Below are positions 33,261 to 43,706 of a stretch of 64,000 bases of DNA, piece after piece. Source of the DNA: Avena insularis (taxonomy: Eukaryota > Streptophyta > Magnoliopsida > Poales > Poaceae); the NCBI GenBank assembly GCA_023614405.1, contig CM042694.1, forward strand, positions 483,635,392-483,699,391. The letters are read 5' to 3'. Under the pieces are notes generated by a model. That model had not been told where the DNA came from. It was given only the letters and a program-made list of their open reading frames with translations, and searched no databases. The position numbers and the translations under genes were made by a program. Numbering within the stretch: position 1 is the stretch's first letter; each line of letters begins with the position of its first letter.

Positions 33261-34411
33261 TGCGGAAATGTCATGGTAGTGCCTATGGAGGGCATCATGC
33301 TGGAGATAGAACCACACAAAAAGTTCTACAATCAGGTTTCTATTGGCCTACCCTTTAAAGATGCAAGAAAAGTTTATCTTATCATGTGATGAATGTCAAC
33401 GAGTTGGTAATATTTCTAGACGCAATTAAATGCCTATGAGTTACTCTCTTGTTATTGAACCATTTGACTGTTGGGATTTGACTTTATGGGTCCTTTTCCT
33501 CCTTCAAAATGTTATACTCATATTCTTGTTGCTGTTGATTATGTTACTAAGTCGGTAGAAGCCATACCTACAAAAAGTGCTGATGGTGAGACCTCTTTAA
33601 AAATGCTTAAGGATGTTATCTTTCCTAGGTTTGGAGTGCCTAGATACCTTATGACTGATGGAGGTTCACATTTCATTCATGGAGGTTTTAGGAAGACCCT
33701 TGCTAAATATGACGTTAATCATAGAATTGCTTCAGCTTATCATCCCCAAACCAGTGGGCAAGTAGAACTATCAAACAGAGAAATTAAATCTATCTTGCAA
33801 AAGACTGTTAATAGATCTAGGAAAAAATGGGCTAAAAAGTTAAATGATGCTTTATGAGCTTATAGAACTTCTTATAAAAATCCTATGGGAATGTATCCTT
33901 ACAAAATGGTTTATGGAAAAGCTTGTCACCTGCCTTTAGAATTAGAACACAAAGCTTATTGGGCAGTGAAAGAACTTAATAGAGATTTCAAGCTTGCTGG
34001 TAAGAAAAGATTGTTTGACTTGAGCTCTTTAGATGAGTGGAGAAGTGAGGCTTATGAAAATGCTAGACTCTTTAAAGAAAAAGTTAAAACATGGCATGAC
34101 AGGAGAATTCTTAAGAGAGAATTTCACGTTGGTGAGAAAGTTCTATTGTATAGGTCTCGTCTCAGTTTTTGGTAGGAAAACTACTTTCAAAATGGGAAGG
34201 ACCTTTTTTTATTGAAGAGGTGTATCGTTTAGGTGCAATAAAAATTTCTTCCTTAAGAGACAACATTACACAAGTGGTGAATGGTCAAAGAATCAAGCAC
34301 TATATTTCTGGAGATTCCTACAATGAAGATATTGATACAATTCAAGTGGTGACTCCGGAGGAATTTATTAAAGACCAAATTCAGAAACCTGTAGAGTCTG
34401 TTTTCAAATAG
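33203..34411 (+). pseudogene. integrase, duplicated second copy
   Basis: Repeats the D integrase from the zinc-binding region onward. It has the same frameshift after the HHCC part, plus a TGA at about 33855-33857 replacing Trp in the LNDALWAYRTS segment, and a frameshift near 34172. The D-D-E residues are still present in the 33471-33857 stretch. Confidence 0.9.
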
Positions 34412-34747
34412 GTAACAGTTCTGGTAAGAAAAGGTCCGCGAAAAACTTTTCAATTTTTATTTTTGAAGTTTTTATCTAACATGGAAAATAATGAGTCGAA
34501 AGAGGGATGGAAACGGAGCCTGGGGGCTCACACCACCCCGTGGCATGGACCCACCTGGCCACACCACCAGGGGGTGTGGCCACCCCCTAAGCCCATCTCC
34601 GACCCGTTTTCTCCCAGTACCTTCCTTTTGTTGTTAAACTTTGTAATATATAATCCCCCGGATCCCCCGAGGTCGGTATATCATGTTCTCGTCGTGTTTT
34701 CATTTTGAACTATTTCTGACAGGCAGATTCTCAGTTTTGGAGCCACA

Positions 34748-35245
34748 ATGTCTTCCTCTGGATTACCCAAGGAGGATTCCTCTGCGGACATCATCAACCC
34801 ATACATGTATGAGTTGAAGATTCACCCCAAGGAGTTGTTGCTCGAAGATGGGAAGGTTCAGATAAAAGAGGTTCAGGGCCCTAAAGGAGAAGGTAGTCTG
34901 GAGGACAAGATGGAAGCACTGGAGCAAGAATTCTTTAGGTATAAGAAGATGTCAGAATGCGAAGTGGACATCATCCATAAGATAAGTTCAGAACTCATCG
35001 CCGAGCACAAGGAGACTTCTGAGCTTAGGAATGAAATTCTCTCACTCCATCGAAAAACCAACCAACTACAAGCTCATCTCTACGACATGCAAAATCAAAA
35101 CTGTGAGTATGAGGCTAGGTTTAAACACATAAGTTCTACTGCTAGTTTTAGGATATTGGAAACTAAGATGTCCTTTGTTGATGGGGAGCCTTTACCTTGG
35201 AACTCGGATGATGACGAGAGAACACCACCACCATCGAAGGAGTAA
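34748..35245 (+). CDS. small coiled-coil ORF of element D (unknown function)
   Basis: Intact 165-codon frame from ATG 34748 (MSSSGLPKEDSSADIINPYM) to TAA 35245. A short acidic N-terminus is followed by about 80 residues of heptad-like helix (DKMEALEQEFFRYKKM, ELIAEHKETSELRNEIL, HRKTNQLQAHLYDMQNQN) and an acidic, proline-rich tail. No signal peptide or membrane segment is visible. It follows a leader with a CT-rich stretch and an acceptor-like TTTCTGACAG|GCAG. It occupies the place of the Athila ORF1-type protein in A and F but shares no recognisable sequence with it. It is the only undamaged reading frame of this element. Confidence 0.6.
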   Translation: MSSSGLPKEDSSADIINPYMYELKIHPKELLLEDGKVQIKEVQGPKGEGSLEDKMEALEQEFFRYKKMSECEVDIIHKISSELIAEHKETSELRNEILSLHRKTNQLQAHLYDMQNQNCEYEARFKHISSTASFRILETKMSFVDGEPLPWNSDDDERTPPPSKE

Positions 35246-37150
35246 TTCGTCATCAGGTTTGGCATCCCCTTGGTTTGTTCCAAGCTTGGGGGAGTGCCGC
35301 GGTATCACATCACTATCTTTCATCTTTTTACCTTTTTAGTAGAGTCATATCATGAATAGAGAAGTTATCATATAGGATGGTTTGCATTGTGGAAGTATCT
35401 CTCCTCAAGTTAGTTATCTATGTATCCCTTGGTGTGAGTTGCCGTTATGGAATATTAATGAGAATTTTTATCATTTACTTTTTGCACATCTTATTTTAGT
35501 TTGCAATTTCTGTTATATGATTGATCTTGTTGTTAGTATTGGTATCACTTTGGGATCACTAAGTAAATTTAGTTGGTTTTGGCAAACCTAGCTTTGTCAG
35601 TAGCAACACTATTTGAGGATTGAATGGAAAAGAGAAAAGTACTTTTAGAAATAAAATTTCATTATCTTTCTTTCTTGATTAGATCATAAGCTCAGTATTC
35701 TCTAGTTAAGATCTTTTGTGTTTCCAAGGAAGATTGCATGATTGTTTCTATCACTTGTATGTTTGTTTGTTTCCTTCAACTCTTATGCTTGCTACCCAGC
35801 CTTGCTAGCCAAAAACCTGTACTGAGAGGGAATGCTTCTCGTGCATCCAATCCTTGAACTAAAACCTATGCCATTTATGTCCACCATATCTACCTATTAG
35901 CTTTATTTCTATTTCATGTAAATTCTCGAGTTTTATCTATCTTCCAAATTAAACTTGTTATGTGAAAACTAGTGATTAAAACTCTCACAAACTTGATGGC
36001 ACACTTTATTTTCTTGTACTTAATAAATTTGAACCATTGTGACTATCTTATGAAGCTTGTATGCTTGCAAATTATAAGTTGGGAGTTAGCAAAACCATGT
36101 TATCATGGGGTCCGCTTTCGACATTGCACTTATTATTTAGTTGATATCATGTTCTTTTGTTTATGGATCCCGGCGGTGTGAAATAAAATGGGAGGTTGTA
36201 AGCTCATGGAGTTAGTATATGTGTTAGAGAAACGCCTGGGCAGCTAGCCTAAGCCATGCCTAATCATGGCGAAAACTTGCAGCATAACCATAGTGGCATT
36301 CAATGAAGCATCCTCAATAAAAACCTATTCAAATAGCAAATAAAAAGATTGCTGAGATGCTCACTGTCTGTTTCCTTGTCATTTTGATATGGGATAGCTC
36401 CTGTGTCATGGGGCAAGGGGTACCCCATTGGCGGTTCTCTATGATACACATACACTTACAATGACAAGAACTTACCGGAGACCAAAGTTGAGTAGCATGA
36501 GGTCTGGTACTCATACTCATGGGGCATGAGACTTTTAACTTATAATTTGTCAAGCATATAACTCATATTTTCCCTCACATTAACTTTAATCACTTCAAGA
36601 TGCTTATGATAGGGGCAATGAGAGCTAAAAGCTAGTAAGTACCATAATTTTTGGAGGCTCTTTATGAAACTTGAAATCCCTGCTTCCCTCTGCGAAGGGC
36701 CTATCTTTTACTTTTTAGTTGAGTCAGTAAACCTATTCCTTTCTATCTCAAGCAAGCATTTGAGTTGTTGTGATTCAATCATCCATATGATGAGTTATTC
36801 AATCATGTTTATTATGTTCCTTGTTTTGCACACTACTCTTATATGAGTGAATCTTACTTTGAAGGTTATCATTAGAACCCCATTAAATTTGACTCCTGCA
36901 ATTTGTTAACCGTTCTCTGACCAAGAACAAAAGTTTGCCATTACCAATTATGATTTACTTTGTGGATCTTTATTGTGTTTCCCGTACTCATTGCAAGTTA
37001 AGTTATATAATAGTGAGTTGTTTTCTATTATGATTTGTGTATTGATGAATGTGATGCTTGTTGTCTATATTCTCTTTATCGACACTTCACTCCATAAACT
37101 TGTGGTCATGTTTATTGAGCTCAGTTTTTGCTTGGGGACAAGCAAGGTCT
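35246..37150 (+). other. 3' noncoding block of element D
   Basis: No supported gene. It contains the shared block found in B, C and F in their own orientations, including AACTTGATGGCACACTTTATTTT near 35991, the GTGTTAGAGAAACGCCTGGG segment and GGGGTACCCC at 36417-36426. Confidence 0.75.
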
Positions 37151-37170
37151 AAGCTTGGGGGGGGGGGGGG
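37151..37170 (+). other. polypurine tract of element D with 14-G run
   Basis: AAGCTT followed by 14 consecutive G (37157-37170), immediately before the TGATACGTCC start of the 3' LTR. The other elements have only 2 to 5 G here, so the run is an expansion. Confidence 0.9.
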
Positions 37171-38310
37171 TGATACGTCCATTTTGCATCACTATTTTAT
37201 ATCATAATTTACTACTATTCATTGATATATTTCATATTAAGAGATGATACTTATGTTATTTCATCTATTTTTGCATGATTGATGACTTTTGGAGGATGAA
37301 CCACCGGAGTCAGGATTCTGATGGAAAAAGAGCTGTCCAGATGCAATATTCGCGAAGATCATAAACTCCCGGAAAATATATGGAAATTCCTATTTTTCCA
37401 GAAGACGAAGGAGGCTAGAAGGAGGAGTGGAGATGGCCCACAGGGGGCCCACACCACCCCCTGGCACGGGTCCCCCTGGCCGCCATCTCCATCACTGTTG
37501 CTGACTCCCATGACGAGGAGGGAGTAGTTCTCTCTTGAGGCTAAAGGCTCTACTGGTATCTATGTGTTCATATCTCTCTATGCGTGATCTTATTGATATC
37601 ATGAGCTTTGTAATCTAGATCTATTCTGCTACTCAAGTGCTTTAATTAATCTCTGCTTATCCCCACTTGTGTGAAGTTGACAGTGTGCACACCGTGTGGC
37701 ACTTAGGCTAAGGTTACAGAAATACTTAGCACGAGTATAATTTGAGTTGGATGTCTCTATGAGATTGTGGTATTTGTTGGAACTATCTAGTGCTCAAGGT
37801 GACAGTGAGGGGTTATGTACATGGGGAATGTGAACTTTAAGGTGTGCTGTTATAGCCCTACATCATCCAACCGGAGAGTAGTTCAGGGTAGCATAATGAA
37901 GGTAAAATATTTATATGAGAGTGTCCACTAGTGAAAGTATGATCCCTAGGCCTTGTTTCTAAGTATTGAAACACCCTTTACAATCAGTCATGTTACATGT
38001 TTGCTTGCTGCCACTCTTATTTCAGATTGCAATTACCGCTTATAATCATCCATATTACTTGTATTTCACTATCTTTTCACCGAACGAGTGTACCTATACA
38101 CCTGACAAGTGTATTGGGTGTGTTGGAGACACAAGAGACTTCTTGTATCTTGATTGCAGGGTTGCTTGAGAGATATACCTTTGACCACTTCCTCCCTGAG
38201 TTCGATAAACCTTGGGTGATCCACATAAGGGAAACTTGCTGCTGTTCTACAAACCTATGCACTTGGAGGCCCAACACTGTCTACAAGAATAGAAGCGTGT
38301 GTAGACATCA
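37171..38310 (+). repeat. 3' LTR of element D
   Basis: Starts TGATACGTCCATTTTGCATC and ends GTAGACATCA. From about 37480 onward it matches the 5' LTR (21570-22360 plus 27332-27902). Its first ~310 bp are a different U3 type. Length is 1140 bp against about 1360 bp for the 5' LTR. Confidence 0.9.
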
Positions 38311-38319
38311 GCTACCGAA

Positions 38320-39492
38320 CCCACTCTGGCTGAGGAAGATCGTCGGTAGCTGCTGTAGCATTAGGCTACTACCGTCTCAAAGATATGGCACTAAAGCGAT
38401 GGATATACTTTTAATGTCCCACCTTCGTGACTAATTGTCTCCTTCGTAGTGGTTCGCTGGCCCAGGATATGTATCCACATTTTTGTTGGCTTGAAATAAT
38501 CCAAGAACCAGTGCGGGCGAGAATCTAGGTAGCCTAATCTACATCGTCGACATTGTCATTCGGCACATCGTGCTCATCCTTGTCTATTATTAGGGCATGC
38601 ACCTTCATAGGATCTGCGCTAAACAAAAAATATGTATTGTAGTAATTAGCTCATCTTGCGCTAAGCACATTAACAAAAGCAAGAAAAAAAGAGTAGTAAG
38701 TACAGTTTAGTACTGAACTTATCATATTCAAAGGGTTGCCATGTAAAAATAGAGCCATCATTCGATACCGCAAATATAATTTCATTTGCCCACATAGCAT
38801 CCACATACCTTCTTGGGGAAAGATTATTGTGCATAAGTACACTCCATGTATCGTCCCCTACAAACTAGTCCATGTCTAGGATGGCAATGAACGTATCAAA
38901 CATCACGATGAGCTTGTACAACCACTTGTTGCAGTGGGTGGACATCTGAGGTTCACTAGTAATATGTATCTTAATTAGCCTAGTAATGGCCCTTTAATAC
39001 GAAAAGAAACCTACATTTGTACCCCAAAACTTGGCAGTTTCGAGTGACTGGACCTGAATGATGGTGCCAGTATAAAAATTCACCAGACGTACTAATGATT
39101 TTCTGGGACCAGGACGACCAACGAGTTCAATCATGGCTACCCAGTTATGACTGTAACCAGCCCAATAATCATAGCCAGTTTCGGGGATGATGATGGGGCC
39201 TGACATGGAAGGGTGGTCTAGCGGTATCAATGTTGGCATCAATCACTTCCTTTTTAGTACTAGTGGGAGCTAGGAAAGAAGATGGATAGTTGTTCAGAAG
39301 GCAAGGATCATCATAGGGGAAGAAGAGTGGCTTTGGAAGCGCAATCCGTTCGAGGGAAAGGTATAGATCTGGGATGGCCTCAAACAAATGGGACATGCTA
39401 AGAGGATCGGATCGAGTAGTGATTACATGGATAGCATCATCATCTAACTTCGACCAGTTGCGGATAGAGTTGCCTGGACTGGCTCTGGCCAT
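38320..39492 (-). pseudogene. DUF295-like pseudogene 2, 5' part
   Basis: Minus-strand remnant beginning about 39492 (MARASPGNSIRNWSKLDDDA), with SLERIALPKPLFFPYDDPCLL. A frameshift near 39240 leads to WVAMIELVGRPGPRKSLVRL, and stops lie near 38994 and 38870. Further on are VGDDTWSVLMHNNLSPRRYV and NEIIFAVSNDGSIFTWQPF, paralogous to GSDDGWTILPL and GYIHVWDP of pseudogene 1. A last coding-like patch (DPMKVHALIIDKDEHDVPND) is near 38600. The 3' part lies beyond element D at 21230-21569. Family naming is tentative. Confidence 0.5.
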
Positions 39493-41060
39493 GGTGGATT
39501 CATCGTTGCACCGGTTTTTGGGGGTGGGGGTGGGGGTGGTGGGGTGGGGGGCTTTGAGGGTATGAAGCCATCAAGGGGGAGGGTTATGAGGGGAAATGGT
39601 TTGAATATGTTTGGAAATGTTCGACCGGCACCCTGCATGCTGGGGCTGGAGCAAATGTAAGAAACTCGTAGGGTGGCCGAGTAGTCGGAGCGGGCAGCGA
39701 TACGGGACGGGGATGCGGTGGACCCACCATATGGTGGACCTCCAGCATCAGTGAATCAAGATCTACTGAAAATCTACTACTCGAAGTAGTACTAGTACAC
39801 TTTGAAAATGTAGCTAGACCTGCATGGGGAACCCAAACTAGCGTGGGAAGTAGGAGAATATCTAGAACCCTATATTATGATCTGGGTGCAATAACTGACA
39901 CAATTCTGGCAGCATGCATTGAGTATGAGTGCACTATAACACGATGAGTCTAGTTTCTGCTCAAAATTCACTCCACTGTCTGCTTTCTGTCGAATCTTTT
40001 CGTATAGTACCTTGTGTGTATATTTTCCTTACCTAAACTAGTGTGCAAATGGTCAAACACTACATCCATGCACACGCAAAAATAGTACACATGTTGCAGC
40101 ATTTGTAGCCATAATGAAATTTGTATACACCAGCTAAAAAATAGCACCAGTCTATTTAATTTTCACACAAAGTATACCCCATGTAATGCACTGCACAATA
40201 ATGGTGGCTAGAAGATTTTTCTTGCTTTCTACTAGACATCATTATTTTTCGTGTTTCATTTGGTTTTCCATAACTCCGTCTAAAAATAGATGTCTTAATT
40301 TTTTCAAAATTTGGATGTATCTTGGTACTGTACTAAATGCTAGTGTCTAGATACATCCTAGTGTAGACAATTTTTAGACATCAATTAAGCGAGAGGGGGT
40401 ACGTCAAATATGAAGGACACATGTGATGTAGTTTGGTCACACAAAATCCCAAAACGAATCCCATGTAATACAAAACATAAAGGATTCAGCCCTGTGCACG
40501 ACCACACCGACAAACCCTAGATTGAAACCAATCTAAGAAAATGAAGAAAAACAAATAAAATGAATAATGTGCGCATTAACCCATCCTTCGCGTACTAGAT
40601 ACAAGGAAAATAATAAACTTGTAGTATGAGAACTCCAAAATGAGAGATCGCTCGCTTTCTAGGTACCTTTTTCACAAGAAAAAATGGACCATGTTTTATA
40701 GACATTTCACTTTTTATATTTCCAAGCTTTCTAGCTAATTTTACGCACTTAAATGACTTTACATTAACTTATGGATACTAGGTCAAATTATAGAACTTAT
40801 TTTTAAGGTGCCCAAGTAGCAATTGTATATAGGGTTAACTGTACAGATGTCACTACAATTTCTAGCTATTTAAGAAACGTCACCGCAACTTTCGACTTTT
40901 GATTAACGCCACTGCAATTCTATGTATGTTTCATAGATATTATTATGCCCACTTATACACACATATCAAATGATATACACTCATATTAGAGTTGTATATA
41001 TCGTATACATGGTTGGCCCCTCCTGAATCAGGTCGGACGTGGCCAAATAAAGCAGAAAAT
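39493..41060. other. intergenic flank with degenerate repeats
   Basis: Holds a GT-rich GGGGGTGGGGGTGG patch (39519-39550) just upstream of pseudogene 2, one degenerate MITE (40274-40397) and a loose direct repeat of an ACTGCAATTTTCGGCTATT-like phrase (40853 and 41068). No gene supported. Confidence 0.5.
40274..40397. mobile_element. degenerate Stowaway-like MITE
   Basis: CTCCGTCTAAAAATAGATGTCT on the left pairs loosely with the inverted AGACATCAATTAAGCGAGAGGG on the right. Internal GGATGTATCT and AGATACATCC are inverted complements. No clean TSD. Confidence 0.5.
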
Positions 41061-41419
41061 TTATGAAAACTGCAATTTTCGGCTATTCACGACACTGGGG
41101 TAAAACTGATATAGCTTCAGGATCAGAGTATTATGCATCCAATCCAATCGTACCGCTCCAGGTTATACACTTCTTCCGTTGTATGGATGGTAGGTACCGG
41201 TGGCTGGAAAACGCTGTAGATCATGCAGAGGCTCGCGTCCTCCGTCCCCAAAGCGCGACACGTGTCCCTTCCTGGACCCACACCCCACCGGCAACCGCTG
41301 CCTTATCCCTTTCTCCTCTATTCTCCTCCTCTCGTTCTCTCCTTCCTCACGCCCAGACCTCTCCCTCCCCCTTGATCCCAAAGATAGCTGCTACAAGACA
41401 AGCGGTGCTACTTCTGTAG

Positions 41420-41960
41420 ACCGGGGCAACCGGCGACGGTGAGGCTGCTGCGGCCGGCGATGGAGCTTGCTGCCTCCGGTGAGGCGTGTTGCTGCGACGT
41501 GGCTGCTACCACCGGTGGCTGCGCGGGTGCTGCGGCGGCGACGGCGGTGTTGCTACGACCGGCGACGGAGCTGGCTGCCACCGGCAAAAACTGTTGCTAC
41601 GACCGACGATAGTCATTGCTGCAACCTGGCTGCTGCGGCCAGCGACGGTAGGGTTGTTGCGGCCAGCGACAACGGGGTTGCTGCAACCAGGGATGGAGAT
41701 TGTTGTGACCGGCGATGGCGGTTGCTACGACCGGCGATGGGTGAAGCTTAGTGCTAGGAGCTATGGCCGGAGTTGCTACAAGCAGCATCCCGGCGTGCTA
41801 CCTACGACATGCAATGTTGCTACCAGCCTTGGGGCGGTGCTGCTGCAAGCGGGTGATGCCTAGGGGCTACGGGAGGTGTTGCGGCCGGCGAGGACAGTTG
41901 CTACGACTAGATACAGGAGTTGCTACAACCGAAGACGATGGTTGGTCGTCTTCTTCGACG
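41420..41960. repeat. degenerate minisatellite, TTGCTACGACCGGCGATGG-type unit
   Basis: About 15 imperfect copies of a 20-35 bp unit built on GTTGCT(A/G)C(G/A)(A/G)CCGGCGA(T/C)GG, for example near 41550, 41600, 41640, 41670 and 41725. It is GC-rich inside an AT-rich setting. Long frames in all phases across it come from the repeat and are not supported as genes. Confidence 0.65.
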
Positions 41961-42504
41961 ACGACGGGCTTCTCTGGTGATGACCGTTGTCGACGGAGAA
42001 TGCTCTGCTACAAACCGTCAACACTGAAGCTGATGCTACCATGGTGGATGGCAGATGCTGTTGGAATTTGGTGAGTATTGGGCCGTTGGTCCATTAGACA
42101 AATTCTAAAATTCTCTTTGGCCCATTTGTGCATGGCAGCATATGGGTGTGCTAGTGGTGCCAAAATTTAGTCCCATATTGCTAGTTGAGTGAGAGTTACA
42201 CCTTCTTATATACTAGGCTGTTTCACCACTCACTAAAGTGTGAGAAGAAAAGCAGCTCTCACGCACTCCTCTTCCGATGCCGCCCGCCTCGCCGCGCCTC
42301 GCCTCGTCACGATGTGCGTGCGCCACTGGTTGCGGGAATCTCGCCAAGCCGAGCTTTATTTTTGCTGGTCAGGAAAATTAATCGTGGATTAATTATGAGT
42401 CATTAATGGACATGTTAATTAGTCATCCGTTTCCAGTCTTTATGAGACGTGAGCTGTTACCGACTCAGACGTGGGTTGAGTCCCACGATCACCCTGACTT
42501 GCAC

Positions 42505-42511
42505 TATATAA
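42505..42511 (+). promoter_or_regulatory. TATA box in copia-like LTR
   Basis: TATATAA in the context GCACTATATAAGCTTACG, about 450 bp after the presumed LTR start. Confidence 0.4.
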
Positions 42512-43139
42512 GCTTACGCGCTTAACCTAATCGGCACGACCTACACACGCGTCTCCTTCCAGTCTATTATGCCGCCGCCTTCGTCTTCCCCATCCCGGCT
42601 TGCGGCATGCACCACAGATCGGGACAGTAGGCCTCCGGAACCCCGTCTTCTTATGAACTTGTACGAGTGAGGGGCGATCAGGTTTTTGGGGAGCGCTTCC
42701 GTGCGACTAATGTAGCCATCACGGATGACTCCTTCCCCGATGAGGACTTCTTCCCGGACATTGGCAGCCTCTACATCGACGACATGGCTGACGACGCTGC
42801 CACCAAGCATCGCTACGCATCGCCGCTAACCCACCAATGGTCGCCGCCGCCGTTTCTGCAGCCTCTCTTTCTCTTTTGCTACGGACTTTGCTTATAGCTG
42901 CTCTACCGTATGTAATACTGAACTTTCTATTTCAGATTCTGCTAGAGTTCTTTATTCTAGCATTTGGTGTAGATGTGACATGTTTATCTTATTTGGATGT
43001 AATCTGTTCATCTACTTTGTTGATCTGCATGATTAGTTTTGTTACTGTCATTATGATCATGCTTTATCAGTTTATTATTCGGATTAAATCATATGATTTA
43101 TTGCTTATATTTTCAACAATCCAAAAACCTGATTATAGG

Positions 43140-43706
43140 CAACTGAATTCCACTGATGTAGCAGTGGCTACTGGCCTCCTTCGTTTGATGGTATGCACTA
43201 TAAAAGATGGCGCACGAGAGCAATTCTATGGTTTAAAAACCTAAACTATTATAGCGCCACTCTTGGCAAACCTGAAGGAGATCTTTCTGCTGAGCAGGAA
43301 GCGGCCTTTAAGAAAGCCGATACCATGTTTACGGCGGCTCTGTTTAGTATTCTTGGGGACAACATTGTTGACCCATACATGTAATTTGATAATGGCAAAG
43401 ACGCGTGAGATGCGCTCGAGGGCAAGTTTGGGGTCTCGGACGCTGGTACTGAGTTGTATGTCATGGAGCAATTCTATGACTACAAGATGGTTGATGAGCG
43501 CTCTGTCATTGAGCAAGCTCATGAGATACAATCACTTGCCAAAGAACTCGAGAAGTTTAAGTGTACCTTACTGGATAAGTTTGAGGTCAGAGGCATTATT
43601 GCCAAGCTTCCTCACATGTGCAGGAGTTTTGCTACTTCTCTGAAACATAAGAGACAAGAGTTTTCCGTTACAGATCTCATTGGGTCTCTTCATGTGGAAG
43701 AGAAGG
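43140..43706 (+). pseudogene. copia gag fragment (UBN2-like)
   Basis: A single frame with two stops (TAA near 43382 and TGA near 43408) encodes ILWFKNLNYYSATLGKP, then KFGVSDAGTELYVMEQFYDY, an EQAHEIQSLAKELEK stretch and GIIAKLPHMCRSFATSLKHK, followed by EFSVTDLIGSLHVEEK. This is the standard gag core of grass copia elements. It ends where the next LTR begins. The second stop replaces a Trp codon in the DALEGKFG neighbourhood. Confidence 0.85.

Larger units (their letters stand above)
31504..34902 (+). repeat. tandem direct duplication, two units of ~1.7 kb
   Basis: Unit 1 (31504-33202) and unit 2 (33203-34902) are nearly identical and start at the same GAGGGAGTGGATGG. Each holds integrase from the zinc-binding region to the end, the leader of the small ORF and its first ~50 codons. 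The junction lies at a shared GAG. The shared frameshift near the zinc-binding region predates the duplication; unit 2 has extra damage. Confidence 0.95.
21570..38310 (+). mobile_element. Athila-type pol-bearing element D (with nested C)
   Basis: Target duplications GCTAC at 21565-21569 and 38311-38315 define the element. Order: 5' LTR (split by element C), tRNA-Asp-type primer site, gag, protease, reverse transcriptase, RNase H, integrase, a 1.7 kb tandem duplication, a small coiled-coil ORF, 3' noncoding block, G-rich polypurine tract and 3' LTR. Removing C and the duplication leaves about 10 kb, which is usual for Athila. It is the only copy in the window with pol, and it is inactive because of many frameshifts and stops. 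The U3 regions of its two LTRs do not match. Confidence 0.9.
42058..43706 (+). mobile_element. Ty1/Copia remnant (LTR-like and gag start)
   Basis: TGTTGGAATTTGGTGAGTATTGGGCC at 42058 resembles a copia LTR start. A TATA box (42505) and transcript-leader-like sequence follow, then a copia gag fragment ending at 43706. It is cut there by a gypsy-like LTR starting TGACGAGG. No paired LTR, primer site or pol was found. Confidence 0.55.

Noticed and set aside
41063..42074. Several long frames (up to 125 codons) in a GC-rich stretch
   Set aside because: They overlap a minisatellite and are open in several phases, as expected for a repeat lacking stops.
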